Assembly (NCBI GenBank): GCA_027563935.2
Contig: CM050447.1
Span: forward strand, 13,608,501-13,672,500
Origin: Costus lasius
Taxonomy: Eukaryota > Streptophyta > Magnoliopsida > Zingiberales > Costaceae
Reading direction: 5' to 3'
Length of the DNA: 64,000 nt
Position numbers and translations under genes: made by a program. Of the stretch, positions 33,927 to 46,047 are shown one piece after another. Within the stretch, counting starts at the first letter, position 1; each line of letters opens with the position of its first letter. Below the pieces are notes generated by a model that ran no database searches, was not told the DNA's origin, and saw nothing but the letters and a program-made list of their open reading frames with translations.

Positions 33927-34814
33927 TTAGTATACAACTGTCCCTGTCGCAGTGCGCAATACTAAATGCAAATGCTTCTTGTGTTCATTGTTATTCCGAG
34001 AATATATTAAATTATCGTCAATGAAAACCACAACGAACTTATATAAATAATCGATGAACACCCTATTCATAAGATCCATAAAAGATGTCGGGGCATTCAT
34101 CAACCCAAATGGCATAACCAGGAACTCATAATGGCCATACCGTGTCCGAAATGTAGTCTTTGATACATCTTCATCTCTGACCCTCAGTTGATGATATCCA
34201 GACCAAAGATCAATTTTAGAATAGACACTTGTACCCTTAAGCTGGTCGAATAAGTCATCGATCCGAGGGAGAGAGTACTTATTCTTAATTATAACTGCAT
34301 TTAATTGCCTGTAATCAATGCATGACCAGAAGGAACCATCTTTCTTCTTGACAAATAGCACAGGAGTACCCCACGGAGAGACACTAGGTCGTATAAAACC
34401 CTTGTCAAGTAACTCCTGTAATTGTTCCTTCAGTTTTTGCAATTCCTTCGGTGCCATTTGGTACGACGCTTTGGAAATAGGGGTTGTGCTAGGTTGTAAC
34501 TCAATAGCAAACTCTACCTGTCTGTGTGGCGGCAAACCAGGTAGCTCGTCAGAAAAAACATCAAGGTATCTCCTGACTACTAGCACACTCTCAATCGGGA
34601 TATATCGTGGTTCCCCAACGTCCAAGATAGACATTAAATAACCTTGACATCCACTCTTTAATAGCCTTCTTGCTTGCATAGTCATTATGATTGGAGCTAC
34701 CTGTCCAGAAATACCAATAAAAGTGCGCCTGGGACATCCAGGTGGCCTGAAGATCACAGTACTATTAGAACAGTCCACCATTGCATTGTGGGTGATCAGC
34801 CAATTCATCCTCAA
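33927..34814 (-). pseudogene. gypsy reverse transcriptase remnant
   Basis: A 295-residue open frame contains the classical blocks [93 protein letters not shown] and FIDD (catalytic Asp pair, in FIDDNLIYS). Just after the FIDD block the frame is lost. The copia insertion at 34824 separates it from the protease. Confidence 0.92.
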
Positions 34815-34823
34815 TATTACGTC

Positions 34824-34939
34824 AGTTGAGATAGATTACTGTAGCAGAACCGTAAAAAACTAGGGTTTTCGATTAGATTAAGTTAGGTTATAAATACAAA
34901 GAGCTGAACTCATTAAGCTAAATGGGTTCGGGTTCGTAA
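34824..34939 (-). repeat. 3' LTR of the nested copia element (~116 bp)
   Basis: Plus-strand ends AGTTGAGATAG and GGGTTCGTAA. It matches 39110-39223 nearly base for base (a few substitutions and a 2-bp difference), indicating a younger insertion than the host gypsy element. Confidence 0.9.
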
Positions 34940-37900
34940 CACTCCCCCTCAAGCTGGAGCAAATATATCAAATAAACACAGGTGCAAAACTCATGAAATT
35001 TATAACAACTAAGAGCCTTGGTAAATATATCAACCACTTGGTCTTCTGATTTAGTGTATGGAATCTGAATCTGATTACTTGTGATGGCATCCCTAATAAA
35101 GTGACAATCGATCTCCACATGTTTTGTTCTTTCATGAAATGTTAGATTGTTGGCAATAAATATAGCAGATTGATTATCACAGTGCATGGTCATTGGGGTA
35201 TTAATGAGTAGGTCAAACTCTTTCAGTAGGCTCTTAATCCACATCAATTCGCAAGTGGTATGGGCCATAGCACGGTATTCGGCTTCACAACTTGATTTGG
35301 AGACAACGTTCTACATCTTACTTTTCCAAGTTACCAGATTCCCCCTAACGTAAGTGCAAAACTGTGAGATAGACTTCTGGTCATCTACATTCCCTGCGTA
35401 GTCAGCGTCTGAGTAGGCTTCAGTATTTATGTGCCCATTTTTCTGATAAAGGAGTCCTTTGCCCGGGGATTTCTTGAGATACTGTAAAATCCTTTGCACT
35501 GCTTTCCGGTGTCATTTCTTTGGGGATTGCATAAACTGACCGACAATCCCAACCGCGAAGGATATGTCAAGACGAGTAACGGTGAGATATATGAGTTTGC
35601 CAACTACTTGTCTATACGAGGTAGGATCGAACAGTTCTGATTCGGTCCACCTGTTGTACCGTTCATTTGGCACCATAGGAACTTCCTCGGGTTTGCATTC
35701 AAGCATGTAAGCTTCAGTTAAGAGGGCTAACACATATTTTTGTTGAGATAGATGTATCTTTGAGCCCTTGTACGCTAGTTCAATTCCCAGAAAATACCTC
35801 GGCTTACCTAGGTCATGAAGAGAGAATTGAGATTGAAGAAACTGCTTAGTCTCAATTATACCTTCAAGGTCACTATCAGAAAGGAGGATATCATCAACAT
35901 AAATAGCCAAGATAATAATGCCCTTAGCAGATTTATGAACAAATACCGAGTGATCTGATCTGTTATGATGAAAGTCCACTTTAGATATAATTTGAGAAAA
36001 TTTGTAAAACCAGGCCTTTAGGCTTTGCTTTAGACCATAAATGGCCTTGTGTAACTTGCAGACCAACTTCCCCTGCTTGACATAACCTGGAGGTTGGTGC
36101 ATGTAGACAGCCTCGGTGAGATCGCCGTAGAGGAAAGCATTCCGGACATCCAGCTGATGAAGGGACTACTCCAGGTTAATGGCAAGCGAAAGAATAATGA
36201 GCCGGGCCACCGGAGAAAAGGTGTCCAAGTAGTCAACCCCATAAACTTAGGTAAACCCCTTTGCGACAAGCCTTGCTTTGAAGCAATTCACGGACCCATC
36301 AGGGTTGTACTTGATCGTGTATACCCATTTGCAAGCCATTGGGCGAACTCCGAGGGGGCATGGAATAGTGTCCAAGTCTGTCGAGAGATAAGAGCATCCA
36401 TCTTCTCATCCATGGCGGCCTTCCACATTGGCTAGACAGAAGCTTCAGAAAAGGACCTGGGTAAAATGTGAGTGGAGATAGCAGTGGTGAAAGCATGATG
36501 AGAGGGTGTGAGAGAATCATAAGAAACAAAGTGAATAATAGGATACTTAGCAGTAGAGCGACGACCCTAACGCAGAGCAATCGGCAGATCAGGAGAGGTA
36601 GGTGGAGGACCCTCAGGTGGAGGTGCGTCAGATGGGGGAGCCGAGGTGTCATTCATCCGAGCTCGCTTGTGGTACACCTGCAAGGGAGGCACAACAGTGA
36701 TGGGTGGAGACATCTCAGCCGGTAGAGGGATAGGAATGGAAGGAAGCAGCGGAGATGGAGCAGGAAGTGGAATGGGTGGCGGAGATGTGAGGCCAGAGCC
36801 AGAACAACGCGACCCCCTGGAATCAGGAGTAAAATACGAAGTGGATTCAAGGAAGGAGACATCCATGCTAACAAACCATTTACCGGTCCGAGGTTCGAAG
36901 CACCGATAGCCCTTCTGAGTCCTAGAGTAGCCATGAAAAACACAACGGATAGACCTAGGGTTGAGCATGTCGACCCCAGGGGAAAGGTGATGGACATAGC
37001 ACACATAGCCGAAAGTCCATGGAGTGATTGGAAACGTAGGATGGGTAGGAAAGAACACAGAAACAGGAGATTTCCCCTGTATAGACGAGGAAGGCACACG
37101 ATTAATGAGATAGGTGGCAGTAAGAACCGCATCTCCCCAAAAACTTTTAGGAACGCATATAAAACATGAGAGTGCGGGAAACATCCAAGAGATGTCGGTT
37201 CTTCCATTCAGCGACGTCATTTTGTTGGGAAGTGTAAGGACAAGTGGTTTGATGGAGAATACTCTCGAAAGCACAAAAGTCTTGAAACACCACACTAGTG
37301 TACTCACAAGCATTGTCAGTACGTAAAATTTTCAATGACAAAGAGAATTGATTTTTAATCTCAGCATAGAATAACTTAAATGCAACAAACACATCAGAAC
37401 GATTTTTCAATAAGAAAACCCAACACATGCAAGAGAAGTCGTCTATAAATATCACAAAATAGTTATAACCATCTTTAGTAGACCCCAAATGTCTGATTGA
37501 ACAATACAAAATGGTGCACCAGAGGACATGCCTCCACTACTAGGGAAGAAGGTCCTATGATGTTTACCAAGTTGACATGCATCAAATTCAAAAGACGGAC
37601 AGGACTTGAGAGACAAAAGTTGTTACACTTTGGATGGAGAGACATGGCCCAACCGACAATGCCAAGTATACGGAGAGACATGGGCGGATAACAGAGCTTG
37701 AGTGGTCCCTTGAGCAGGTTTGGTTAGGACATACACGCCACCAACTTTAAGCCCCCCACCAATCGTCACCTTCGTCCTGAGGTCCTGAAAAACACAATGG
37801 GAAGGAAAGAATGTTATGGAGCATTTTAAGGATTGAGTAAGAGCATAAACTGAGATAAGGTTAACAGGGAATTTAGGAACATAAAGAACATTGGAAAGAG

Positions 37901-38601
37901 TAAATTTTTGGTTAACATGAACAGTGCCAATGCCTAGGACAGATATAAGAGAGCTGTCAGCAATAGACATAGGATTGTGAGTAATGTCAAGGCGTAAAGA
38001 GACAAACAAGGCTTGGTTACCTGAGACATGCGAGGTGGCACCAGAGTCATGTACCCAAGTATTAGAGGAGGTGGCTAGAGAGACAGTATCGGAGACACCA
38101 GAAGTGGACGCCATCAAGGATGAGGAGAGTGCTTCAACCTGGGCAGCAAGCCGAATAAGGCACTCATACTTGGCTAAAGACACAGTTGACAGTAGATTCA
38201 ATAGAAGGTGCTCTTGAAGGAGGAGCGGAGAGCACACCCTGTATACCGGCAGATGAATCACTGTCAATAGCAACTCGGGCCTGAGCAGGCTTGCCAAACT
38301 TCTGCTAGCAGCGTTCAGAAGGGTGATTATTGCGACCACAGTGAATACATTAAAACATGCCACGACCCCTACCCCGACCACAACCAGGGCCCCCATGTCG
38401 ACCTCCTTGAAGAGCAAGGAGAGCACTGGTGGTGACCTTAGAAGTAGGAGTGGTGATGCCCGTCAAATGCATATCCTTCCCATGAGATCCAAGATAAAAT
38501 TGCATGCATCTAGCCCAAAGGAGATAATTGCTACCATCGAATTTAACAGTTGTAGCAATACTAGAGGCAGGTTTCAAGTCAACTGTAGTATTCATATCCA
38601 T
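34918..38601 (-). pseudogene. copia gag-pol remnant
   Basis: The order is intact but in several frames. A gag start (VKFDGSNYLLWARCMQFYLG near 38480-38540) is followed by a Gly/Arg tail and a CIHCGRNNHPSERC knuckle after a stop. The protease is WVHDSGATSHVSG near 38040. The pre-integrase has CRLGHVSPSKV near 37640. Integrase blocks include FVIFIDDFSCMCWVF, SLKILRTDNACEY, and a later FWGDAVLTATYLINRVPSS. Reverse transcriptase (36102-35512) has LHKAIYGLKQSLKAW and the catalytic YVDD in LAIYVDDILLSD. RNase H pieces (35499-34918) include AYSDADYAGN and HCDNQSAIFIANN. Most of the gag middle is missing. Confidence 0.9.
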
Positions 38602-39109
38602 AGAGAATGCAATGTAAGGAAGCGACTGAAGCTGAGAGAGAAAGAACTTGACCCGATAGATGGTAGTCTCGTGGGAGAGGAAACAACCCCTAGGACTGAA
38701 GAGCAGTGGGGAAGGCGGCTGTCTGTCGTTGGAGGAGAGCGTTGTGTCTGCGTAGTGAGGAAGTGCGGCTGTTTGTCATTGGAGAGGAGCACCGAGTGTT
38801 ACGAGTCCATCTGTTGCCTGAAAGGAGAGCGCCGAGTGCCACCAGGAACAGGAGGGAGGAGGTGACGATTACCGGAAAGGGAACTGCCAGAGAGAGGATC
38901 AAGTTCCACACTCCAGTTGCTTCATGTGCGGGCAAGGAAAGAGAACGTTAAGCGGCGAAGAAGGGCGCCAGGAGGCTACTTAGGTGGAAACGAGGGTGGA
39001 AAAGATAGTGGAGGACGCCGGGAGGTGAAGGAGGCCGCCGGGCGTCGAACGCGAGCCGCTGGACGTCGTGCGAAGGCGGAAGGCAGAGGCGAAAAAAACT
39101 CTAACACTA

Positions 39110-39223
39110 AGTTGAGACAGATTACTGTAGCAGAACCAAAAAAACTAGGGTTTTCGATTAGATTAAGTTAGGTTATAAATACAAAGAGCTGAACTCGTTA
39201 AGCTAAACGGGTTCGGGTTCGTA
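39110..39223 (-). repeat. 5' LTR of the nested copia element (~114 bp)
   Basis: Plus-strand ends AGTTGAGACAG and GGGTTCGTAA. The junction reads GTAATTACGTC, so the outer end is not the expected TGTTACG in minus orientation; one or two terminal bases are altered or lost. Confidence 0.88.
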
Positions 39224-39231
39224 ATTACGTC

Positions 39232-39483
39232 GAAATCCGAGAAATCCAAGACCATTAAATCTGCATAAAGGATAATCTCCCCAAAATTTATGGGACATTG
39301 CTGTACTTCAAGATGTGACCGTAACACACCACTAGATGCGTGTATGGTCATGTCATATGGTGCTAGGACTGACACAAGATCTATCTTCTTCACAAATTCA
39401 TTGGAAACAAAAGAATGTGAACTATCCGTGTCAATTAATAAACATGCAGGAAAGTTGTATACTGAAATTATACCTTGCATCAC
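39232..39483 (-). pseudogene. gypsy aspartic protease remnant
   Basis: The frame includes ACLLIDTDSSHSFVSNEFV and continues through VLAPYDMTIHASSG and FGEIILYADLMVLDFSDFDVI, typical of plant gypsy proteases. The active-site triad normally reads D-T-G or D-S-G; here it is D-T-D, so the enzyme would be inactive. The copia insertion truncates it at 39231. Confidence 0.85.
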
Positions 39484-40918
39484 AGAACCCGGAGTTTGTC
39501 ACGCATCCTGCTAAGATAAAGTATATACACGGGCTGCTCCAAACGCCCGTCCTTGTCCGCCACATTGTGTAGAAGAAGACCTTTGACTTGAACGTGAAGG
39601 TTGTGGAGGGTTGCGCCTTGGAGCTTGCGCTAGCGACTGAGATCCTTGGGGTTGCTTACCCAGAAGCGGGCAATTAGTTCGATAATGTCCCCACTGCTAG
39701 CAATGATAACACTGCACGTCGTTGAGCAGACAATCTTGAGCAACGTGCCCAGGCTCTCCACATTTATAACAATTCCTTTCAGATGTGGTACGGGTAGATC
39801 CCGTACGTGCAAATCCTGTGCTAGAATGAGATGGTACAGGCCTCCGCTGCATAGAACTCGGTGCCCAGGACTTCCTACCCTCCTGCAGAGTCCTACAACT
39901 AGCTTGCTGAGTCGGCGGGCTTTGATTGCTAGGTCTCCCATGTGTACGAGAGCCCTCCTAGAGAAGTTCTTTGTCTCCGCGGCCGCTACTGGCTATATCT
40001 TCTTCTCACCTTTCTGCGCTCCTAGCCATCTCGAGTACTCCTCGAAAATCTTCAGGTGGCATTGTATTTGCCATCCTTTGTATAACAGGATTTAACCCCC
40101 GTAGAAAATGAAAAGAGTGTGCTCATGTAGTAGGTACCATTTCAGAGAACATTTTTGCTAGCCTTTGGAATTCAGCAATATACTGAGCCACTGGCCTACT
40201 CCGTTGTTGTAGCTCCAGAAAATCCTTCCGCAATCTATCTTGGAAAGCCCAAGGAAAATACTCCTCACGGAAGGCCGCCTCGAAGGTCTCCCAAACGAAT
40301 CGCGCTGACCCAAGTGTAGGAGTAAGAGACTCCCACCAGCCCTTGGCATATCACCTGTTAAGAAGAATGCAGCTAATTTGACTCTCCTCTTTGCAGGACT
40401 CTCCATCATATCAAGAGTTTCTGCGACGTCACGAATCCATTTATGAGCTTCCCATGAGGTCTTGTTTTCTAGGGGTCTTGTTTTCCAGAGAACTTGCCAA
40501 ATCTGCTTCGTCCCAACTCCATAAAACGAGTCAATAGAGTCGTACGAGAAATAATTTCTTCCTCTTTGGGCTCAGATTGAGGAGGAGCCCTAGGTTGGCC
40601 CACACTCTCCATTGATATACGCCTAGGCTCGTATTGAGGTTCATCGATAGGAATATATTGAGGCTGGTATTGGGGCTCATTGATATTGATATTGCGACAA
40701 ATATTCAGGTTGATATGCCGGCTCGTATTGAGGTTGATATACCTGATTGTATTGAGGCTAGTATGGCGCCCTATATTCATGCTGATATTGCGGCTCGTAT
40801 GCTTGTTCGTACTACGGTTGATAATCAGGCTGATATTGAGCCTTGTATTCCGGCTAGTACTGTGGTGCATATTGAGGTTCATGCGCTCTTGACCAACAGT
40901 TGATGATTCTCCTGCCAT
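39484..40918 (-). pseudogene. gypsy gag remnant (capsid region and CCHC zinc knuckles)
   Basis: The N-terminal frame starts near 40918. Around 40640-40895 one frame is a degenerate Tyr/Gln/Pro repeat. Conserved gag phrases follow: ELGRSRFGKFSGKQDP near 40470-40520 and KLAAFFLTGD near 40330-40400. A CCHC knuckle CYKCGEPGHVAQDC lies near 39740-39780, and a second knuckle-like CYHC...WGHYRTNC near 39670-39715 is interrupted by a stop. Several frame changes and stops break the gene. In working elements gag makes the particle and packages the RNA. Confidence 0.85.
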
Positions 40919-41216
40919 CTGGCCGTGCTCAGATGATCTAGAGCTGCCACCAACCCATCGCCAAGGAACCTATATTGTATCGAGGCCCTACTTAGAACTC
41001 GGCCCATCCGAGAGCCACGTCTGACCGCCAGAAGGTCCATCATAAGGTCCCGGTTGCATCAAGAGACAAAGACAGAAAATTTTCACAGGTATAATCATTA
41101 ATTGCAAAATGTGTTAGATGCTCAATATTCAAATTCCAGTAACAAAGTCCTGCATCCTAAGCCTGATGTTCACCCTAAGTCCTTAGGGTTAGTTTGACTC
41201 CCAAATTAAACTTATA

Positions 41217-41228
41217 GCTCTGATACCA
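41217..41228 (-). other. Primer-binding site (initiator tRNA-Met) of the gypsy element
   Basis: The minus strand reads TGGTATCAGAGC, five bases inside the end of the 5' LTR. This is the standard plant site complementary to the 3' end of initiator tRNA-Met. Confidence 0.93.
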
Positions 41229-41233
41229 CTAAT

Positions 41234-43073
41234 TGTCACGTCCTGACATCAACTGGGCCCCAACTGTACAGCCCACCAATGAGCCTTGACAATTTGGGCC
41301 TACTGATCCAGCTCGGCCCAACACTGTATACCACAAACCCATAAGCAATAGTAAAACGAACACATGGATATCACAATGATATAACAATTATCCAAATACA
41401 ATAGTTACCGTCCCACCGACGGGATACAACATGTAGGCCACATGGCCAAAACATCATAACAAATACACATACACATACCAAATACCCAGGGAGTCCACTA
41501 CCACTATCTAGCTACGCCTGATCTGTCCACGACGGACCCGCATCAGAACATGAAATCAAATATCAACATATGCAGGGGTAATCCTCCATAGCACTATATA
41601 GGTCTGGCCCCAAAACATGCCCGACTGGCACTCTAGCGCCACCAGCACGGCCCGAATCACAATATATCGTACTAAGTACAACCTAAATAACAATACCAGG
41701 TGCTAGAAAGCATGCAGCATAATAGTGTACTGTGCTAGAGAGCACACATGTAATGTGAATAACGTAAATCTCAGTAATCCGGGATAAGGACATACTATGC
41801 CATCAAATCTAAATAAACATTCACATCATGCACAAAGGAATAGCAGTTCAATGGAAACGATAGCAAAGAGTAAATCAGTAGGGTGCCCCTAGCTAAATGG
41901 TAATGCCCAACCGTAAGATGCCTCCTAACTAAGCGGTAGGCACCTTGATCAATGTACAAAATAAAAGATCCCTACCTGCCACTGCAGGTTTGACTAATCC
42001 CGTACCGAAACAATAATATCACGTACGTCCGAATCTACAGTCCTTGTAATAAAATGAAATACGCAGGTATTAATTTTCCCATTTATATCATATTACCATT
42101 TATGTATTCATTTATTTATTTTAATTTATTTCTTATTTTTCTTTAATTACACTTATGGTTCTGTTATGATTTGTCCTACGGTCTGTTTGTCAACGTCGTG
42201 TAAGCAGGTATTATCGTATCCTAAGCATGCAATAGTCTAGCCCGTTTGCTATGTACGCATGCAGGGTTCGTTATATAGTTGCGTATAAAGTGGGTTAGAT
42301 ACTAACATAGCCCACAGCATGTGTGAACGTACCACCAGTAGGGTTGAACGGCTGTATCAGAAGTTCATCGAAAGTTTGCTGGTGGATCGCCGGAAAGTTC
42401 ACCGGAATAGTGCTTCTTCCCTGGCGCCGGTGGCTACCAACTTCAATAGAAAATAGCAGTGTTCCAAGATCCGTTGAAAGTCGAAAAAAATGATCGTCGG
42501 TCTCGCCGAAGCTTCGCTGGAGCGTCACCGGAAACTCGTTTGAATGCAGCGAGATGTCACCGGAATCGGCCAGAAATTGCAGGAAGCGCCCAGCAAGTCT
42601 TTGCCGATCGTTCCAAAGCAAGCCGGCGAGTTTTTGGGGGAGTTTTGAGAGAGATCGAGGTCGCCGGAATCAAGGTCTCGGTGAACCCATTTCCTGCTGA
42701 TTCTCGCCGGACGGAGGGACATGAGAAGGGGAAAACCAGTTTGGAAGCTTCGCCAGAGCACCAGGAACTCGTCGCCCGGAAGTGGAAGGTCGCCGGACGG
42801 TAGCGACGATGAGATCGACGGAAGGGCGAGTGGCGGAAGAGAAAATGCGAGAGGGAGAGAAGCTTGCGGCGAGTGAAATTTGCTAGCACACAGAACGAGG
42901 TGGAGGGATTAAATTGAGGAGAGAGTGAATCTGATTTGGAGTTATGGGTAAGCAAATAATTTGATTTTTGTGCAACAGTAAATTAATTCGAATTCACTTT
43001 ATTTTGTTTTATTTATTTACCTTTTTCTTTTTCTTTTATCTTTAACGTTTACCTAATTTTGTAGCACGTAACA
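41234..43073 (-). repeat. 5' LTR of the gypsy element (1840 bp)
   Basis: On the plus strand it begins TGTCACGTCCTGACATC and ends GCACGTAACA. It aligns along the whole length of 29326-31598 with visible substitutions, but lacks about 340 bp between GCAGGGG and CATCCTCCATAGC and the 100-bp duplication. Confidence 0.92.
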
Positions 43074-43078
43074 AAATT

Positions 43079-46039
43079 GATGAGGTGGAGCTAGTTCAAA
43101 ATCAAGCTTGAGAAGGGCTTTTCTAACATGATACGACATTGAAATTCTGCTGAATTAATGGATCCTTGTATATAGTTCTACTTGTAGTTAAGTTTAAACC
43201 ATGATCACTATTTTAAACTTCAAAGTTAAAGAAAATTATCCAACTGACATGTCCTATTTTGCAATAAAATCATATTTCTAGCAATGACATATTATTTAGT
43301 TTCTCACTACTATGATATATGGTCAATTTTATAGATATCTATGATTCTATAGAGGCCTGAGATACTTAACTTACATATCTCCAGAAAATACATTAACAGA
43401 AATAAGACAATAAGAAGAGGGAATACAAAAGTGTGTAAACTATAAAAAAGAGTCAAAGTGGATTGGCCATACTAGCACTTCCACTTCATAACTCTACAAA
43501 AGGTGATCCTATTAAAGGAATAGAATATGATTATTGTTATTTTTTTCAAGTTTAATGAACATGAGGGGTTGAATAAGAGGATTGGGGCCAATTCAAACTC
43601 AAGCATGAGATAGGCTTCAAGTGGTCTAGTTATATCATATGTTAGTGCATATTGTATGCAAATACTCACTAGTTCAATCGGTCTAGAGGTATAGATCGGT
43701 ATTCAAAACATTAAAGTGCTCACACTTTAGACATTATGCCCATTGATGATTAGCGTTTGTAATGCAATCCCTTTTCACAGACTTTGTATGTCATTTTCTG
43801 ACTATTCAAATTTCTTTCGTTAAGTTTGTGTTAGACATTTTCTTTATCTCCTTGAGGTTGATATACTTTACATAAATTACTGCTTCTCTACAATCTTATT
43901 TAATTCAACCATTATGTTGTCAGGAATTCTTTGCTGTCACATGTTACAATGCATTTCCGTCTGCCAGCATTCTTGTTGTTGAGGATCAACAATGATACGC
44001 TTGGTGAACGAAGCAATCTTTATTGCTGGTGAATATCAGAAGTGATTGATGATGATGACGGTCTATCAAGTGGAAGCTGTGGAGTTTTCTCATAACTTAG
44101 TTATTTCCACTTGCATACTACGGAGGTTAGGCATTAACTTGTATTCTGAACATGTAGTTTGTATACTCGTTGGCTTTTGCTGAACTAACCACCCGCTTTG
44201 GCGACGCCCTAGCTATATGTATGCGGACCCTTTGCACATGAAAAATCATTGTACTATTGCCCTATTAACTTTTTGCTTACCTAATTCTGTATGCATAGCC
44301 TTTGTGCACAAGAATGAGATCATTTAATTGTAAATTCTTTTTCATTTTATTTGATTATTAAATGATGTCTATGTCATAAATTTATTTTCTACTATGATTA
44401 GATTATTCAAATACCAGTAAACTCCTAGTGTGCACGTCAATTTCTTGGCTTGCTTCCTCTTTTAATGTGATTTTGCTGTGTGGTCATCTGAATATTTATA
44501 GTCGGCTTTTAACTTGATTTGTGTCAATTTTACTGCTTCTATAAGATCATATTTTTCTGTGCGGACTATTTCTTTATGTCACATAAATAGCAAGAATTGA
44601 AACCTACTAATGAGGTCAGACTTGATAGTTATTCTTCTTTTCTGTCAATGTCTTGATCTTACTCGGTTAAATATCAACTAAAACCTTTTAGCGACGAACT
44701 TTGTTTCTTGCTGAATTGGATCCAGGAGCCTATTTAGGCTGTGCAGGGTTTCTGCACAAACCTGTTAGTGACAATTCTTTAGAGCCTTGTGATGTCTTGA
44801 AACTGTTATCTATTTATTTGTATAACGTACAAGCAGGTTTTTAATTTATGAAGATACTGTTAAGTCAGGTCTACGATTTAACAACCGCCCTTGTGTTCAC
44901 ACTGAATTGGGTATGACACGAATCCAAGGGTAAGAGAGAATTAGTCAACGAGCTTTGTAGTCCTTCACATAGTTGGATTCAAACAACAATGAGTAAAATA
45001 AAATAATAATTAAACAAATAATTGGAAAGGAGAGGGAGGAATTTTAAATTCATTATTATGACTGCTAAGATTAATTGACCAATTATCCTAAAAGCTTAAG
45101 TTTTTTTATGCATTGTTTAAGATCTCACTTCTTACCGTATAGTGTGAGTGACATACTTTGTTTTGATCGGTTAATGATCCTCGCAAATAGTGTTGTTCCA
45201 TCAGTATTGTCATGAAAAGTAATGTCGCTACACCATTGTATGATGCATACTACTCAGATTTTGGATTGAAATGAGTTTCAATATTGAGAATTAAAATCTC
45301 GAATTAATTAATACATTTATGATCTTCTATGACTAAGATATATCTAACAAATATGAACCCATTAATATTTGCCACTGAAAGTGGGGTGATGATAGTTTTT
45401 TTTTGTTGATTTTGCTTTTATAATATTTGTGCACATTTGAGTATTTGAGAAATATAAGGAAGTATAATTATATTAGTATAATGTATATTAAACAATAAGG
45501 GTACCTATAAGAGGTAAAAGTGATCACCGACTACTAGTCAATAAGGTGACTCTATCAATGTTGAATTTGACTTAAGTGGATCACTAGTTATATTGATATA
45601 ACCCTTTTATAATCCGTCAAACTAAATTGCCACATCTAGTGTCAAATGTTACATGTCATCCATATTGTTGCCTAGGTTTAAGAGCAAATTGAGTTTGGAC
45701 TAGAAGTGTCTACTTGATACACTATCATAGTGGGCTAGACCAATATGGAAAATGTCTAGCAAGGGTCCATCATTTCTAAAAGAGTTTCAAGCTAATCTAA
45801 ACGAAATCCCTAATCACATATTAATCAAAATTTATTCTGTACTAAATTTTAAAACTAATTTATCATCAACAATAACTAACATAATATTATAAAACAAAAT
45901 ATCTCATAAAAAACAAACTTATGTTTAATAAACACAATGACTTAATAATGTATGGTAAAATATTACTAAAAACATTGTTTCAAGCATTAATCATATGTTG
46001 CAATTATCAACACTAAATAAACATGAATGTGAAAACTAT
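43079..46039. other. Intergenic region right of the gypsy element
   Basis: AT-rich with no supported gene. The only coding-like piece is a short exon-like fragment at 43924-44032, listed separately. Confidence 0.55.
43924..44032 (+). pseudogene. Possible terminal-exon remnant of an unrecognised gene
   Basis: After a good acceptor (TTATGTTGTCAG) a 36-codon frame runs to TGA at 44030-44032 and includes MHFRLPAFLLLRINNDTLG followed by ERSNLYCW. It looks coding in composition, but no partner exon is visible upstream. It may be an orphaned exon or chance. Confidence 0.25.
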
Positions 46040-46047
46040 ATACAATG

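Larger units (their letters stand above)
34824..39223 (-). mobile_element. Ty1/copia LTR retrotransposon nested in the gypsy element, very short LTRs
   Basis: LTRs of about 115 bp (34824-34939 and 39110-39223) frame a minus-oriented gag-protease-integrase-RT-RNase H region, the copia order. The insertion is flanked by ACGTC at 34819-34823 and 39227-39231 (the match extends to ATTACGTC). Removing it restores continuity of the gypsy sequence. A purine tract (minus TTGAGGGGGAG) precedes the 3' LTR. After the 5' LTR a degenerate TAGTGTTAGAG resembles the initiator tRNA-Met primer site. Confidence 0.92.
29326..43073 (-). mobile_element. Ty3/gypsy LTR retrotransposon (chromovirus-like), full length, decayed, with nested copia element
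   Basis: Two LTRs (29326-31598 and 41234-43073) frame an internal region in minus orientation. A perfect 5-bp target duplication AAATT lies at 29321-29325 and 43074-43078. LTRs read TGTTACG...TGACA on the coding strand. The internal order is primer-binding site, gag with CCHC knuckle, protease, reverse transcriptase, RNase H, integrase with chromodomain-like end, polypurine tract, the typical Ty3/gypsy order. All genes carry stops or frameshifts. A Ty1/copia element (34824-39223) is inserted between protease and reverse transcriptase. Without that insert the element is about 9.3 kb. Confidence 0.95.

Noticed and set aside
36468..38865. Plus-strand frames across the copia element (up to 180 aa)
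   Set aside because: Antisense shadows of the minus-strand gag-pol region.
41217..41228. tRNA-like sequence TGGTATCAGAGC
   Set aside because: It is the retrotransposon primer-binding site; there is no surrounding cloverleaf.
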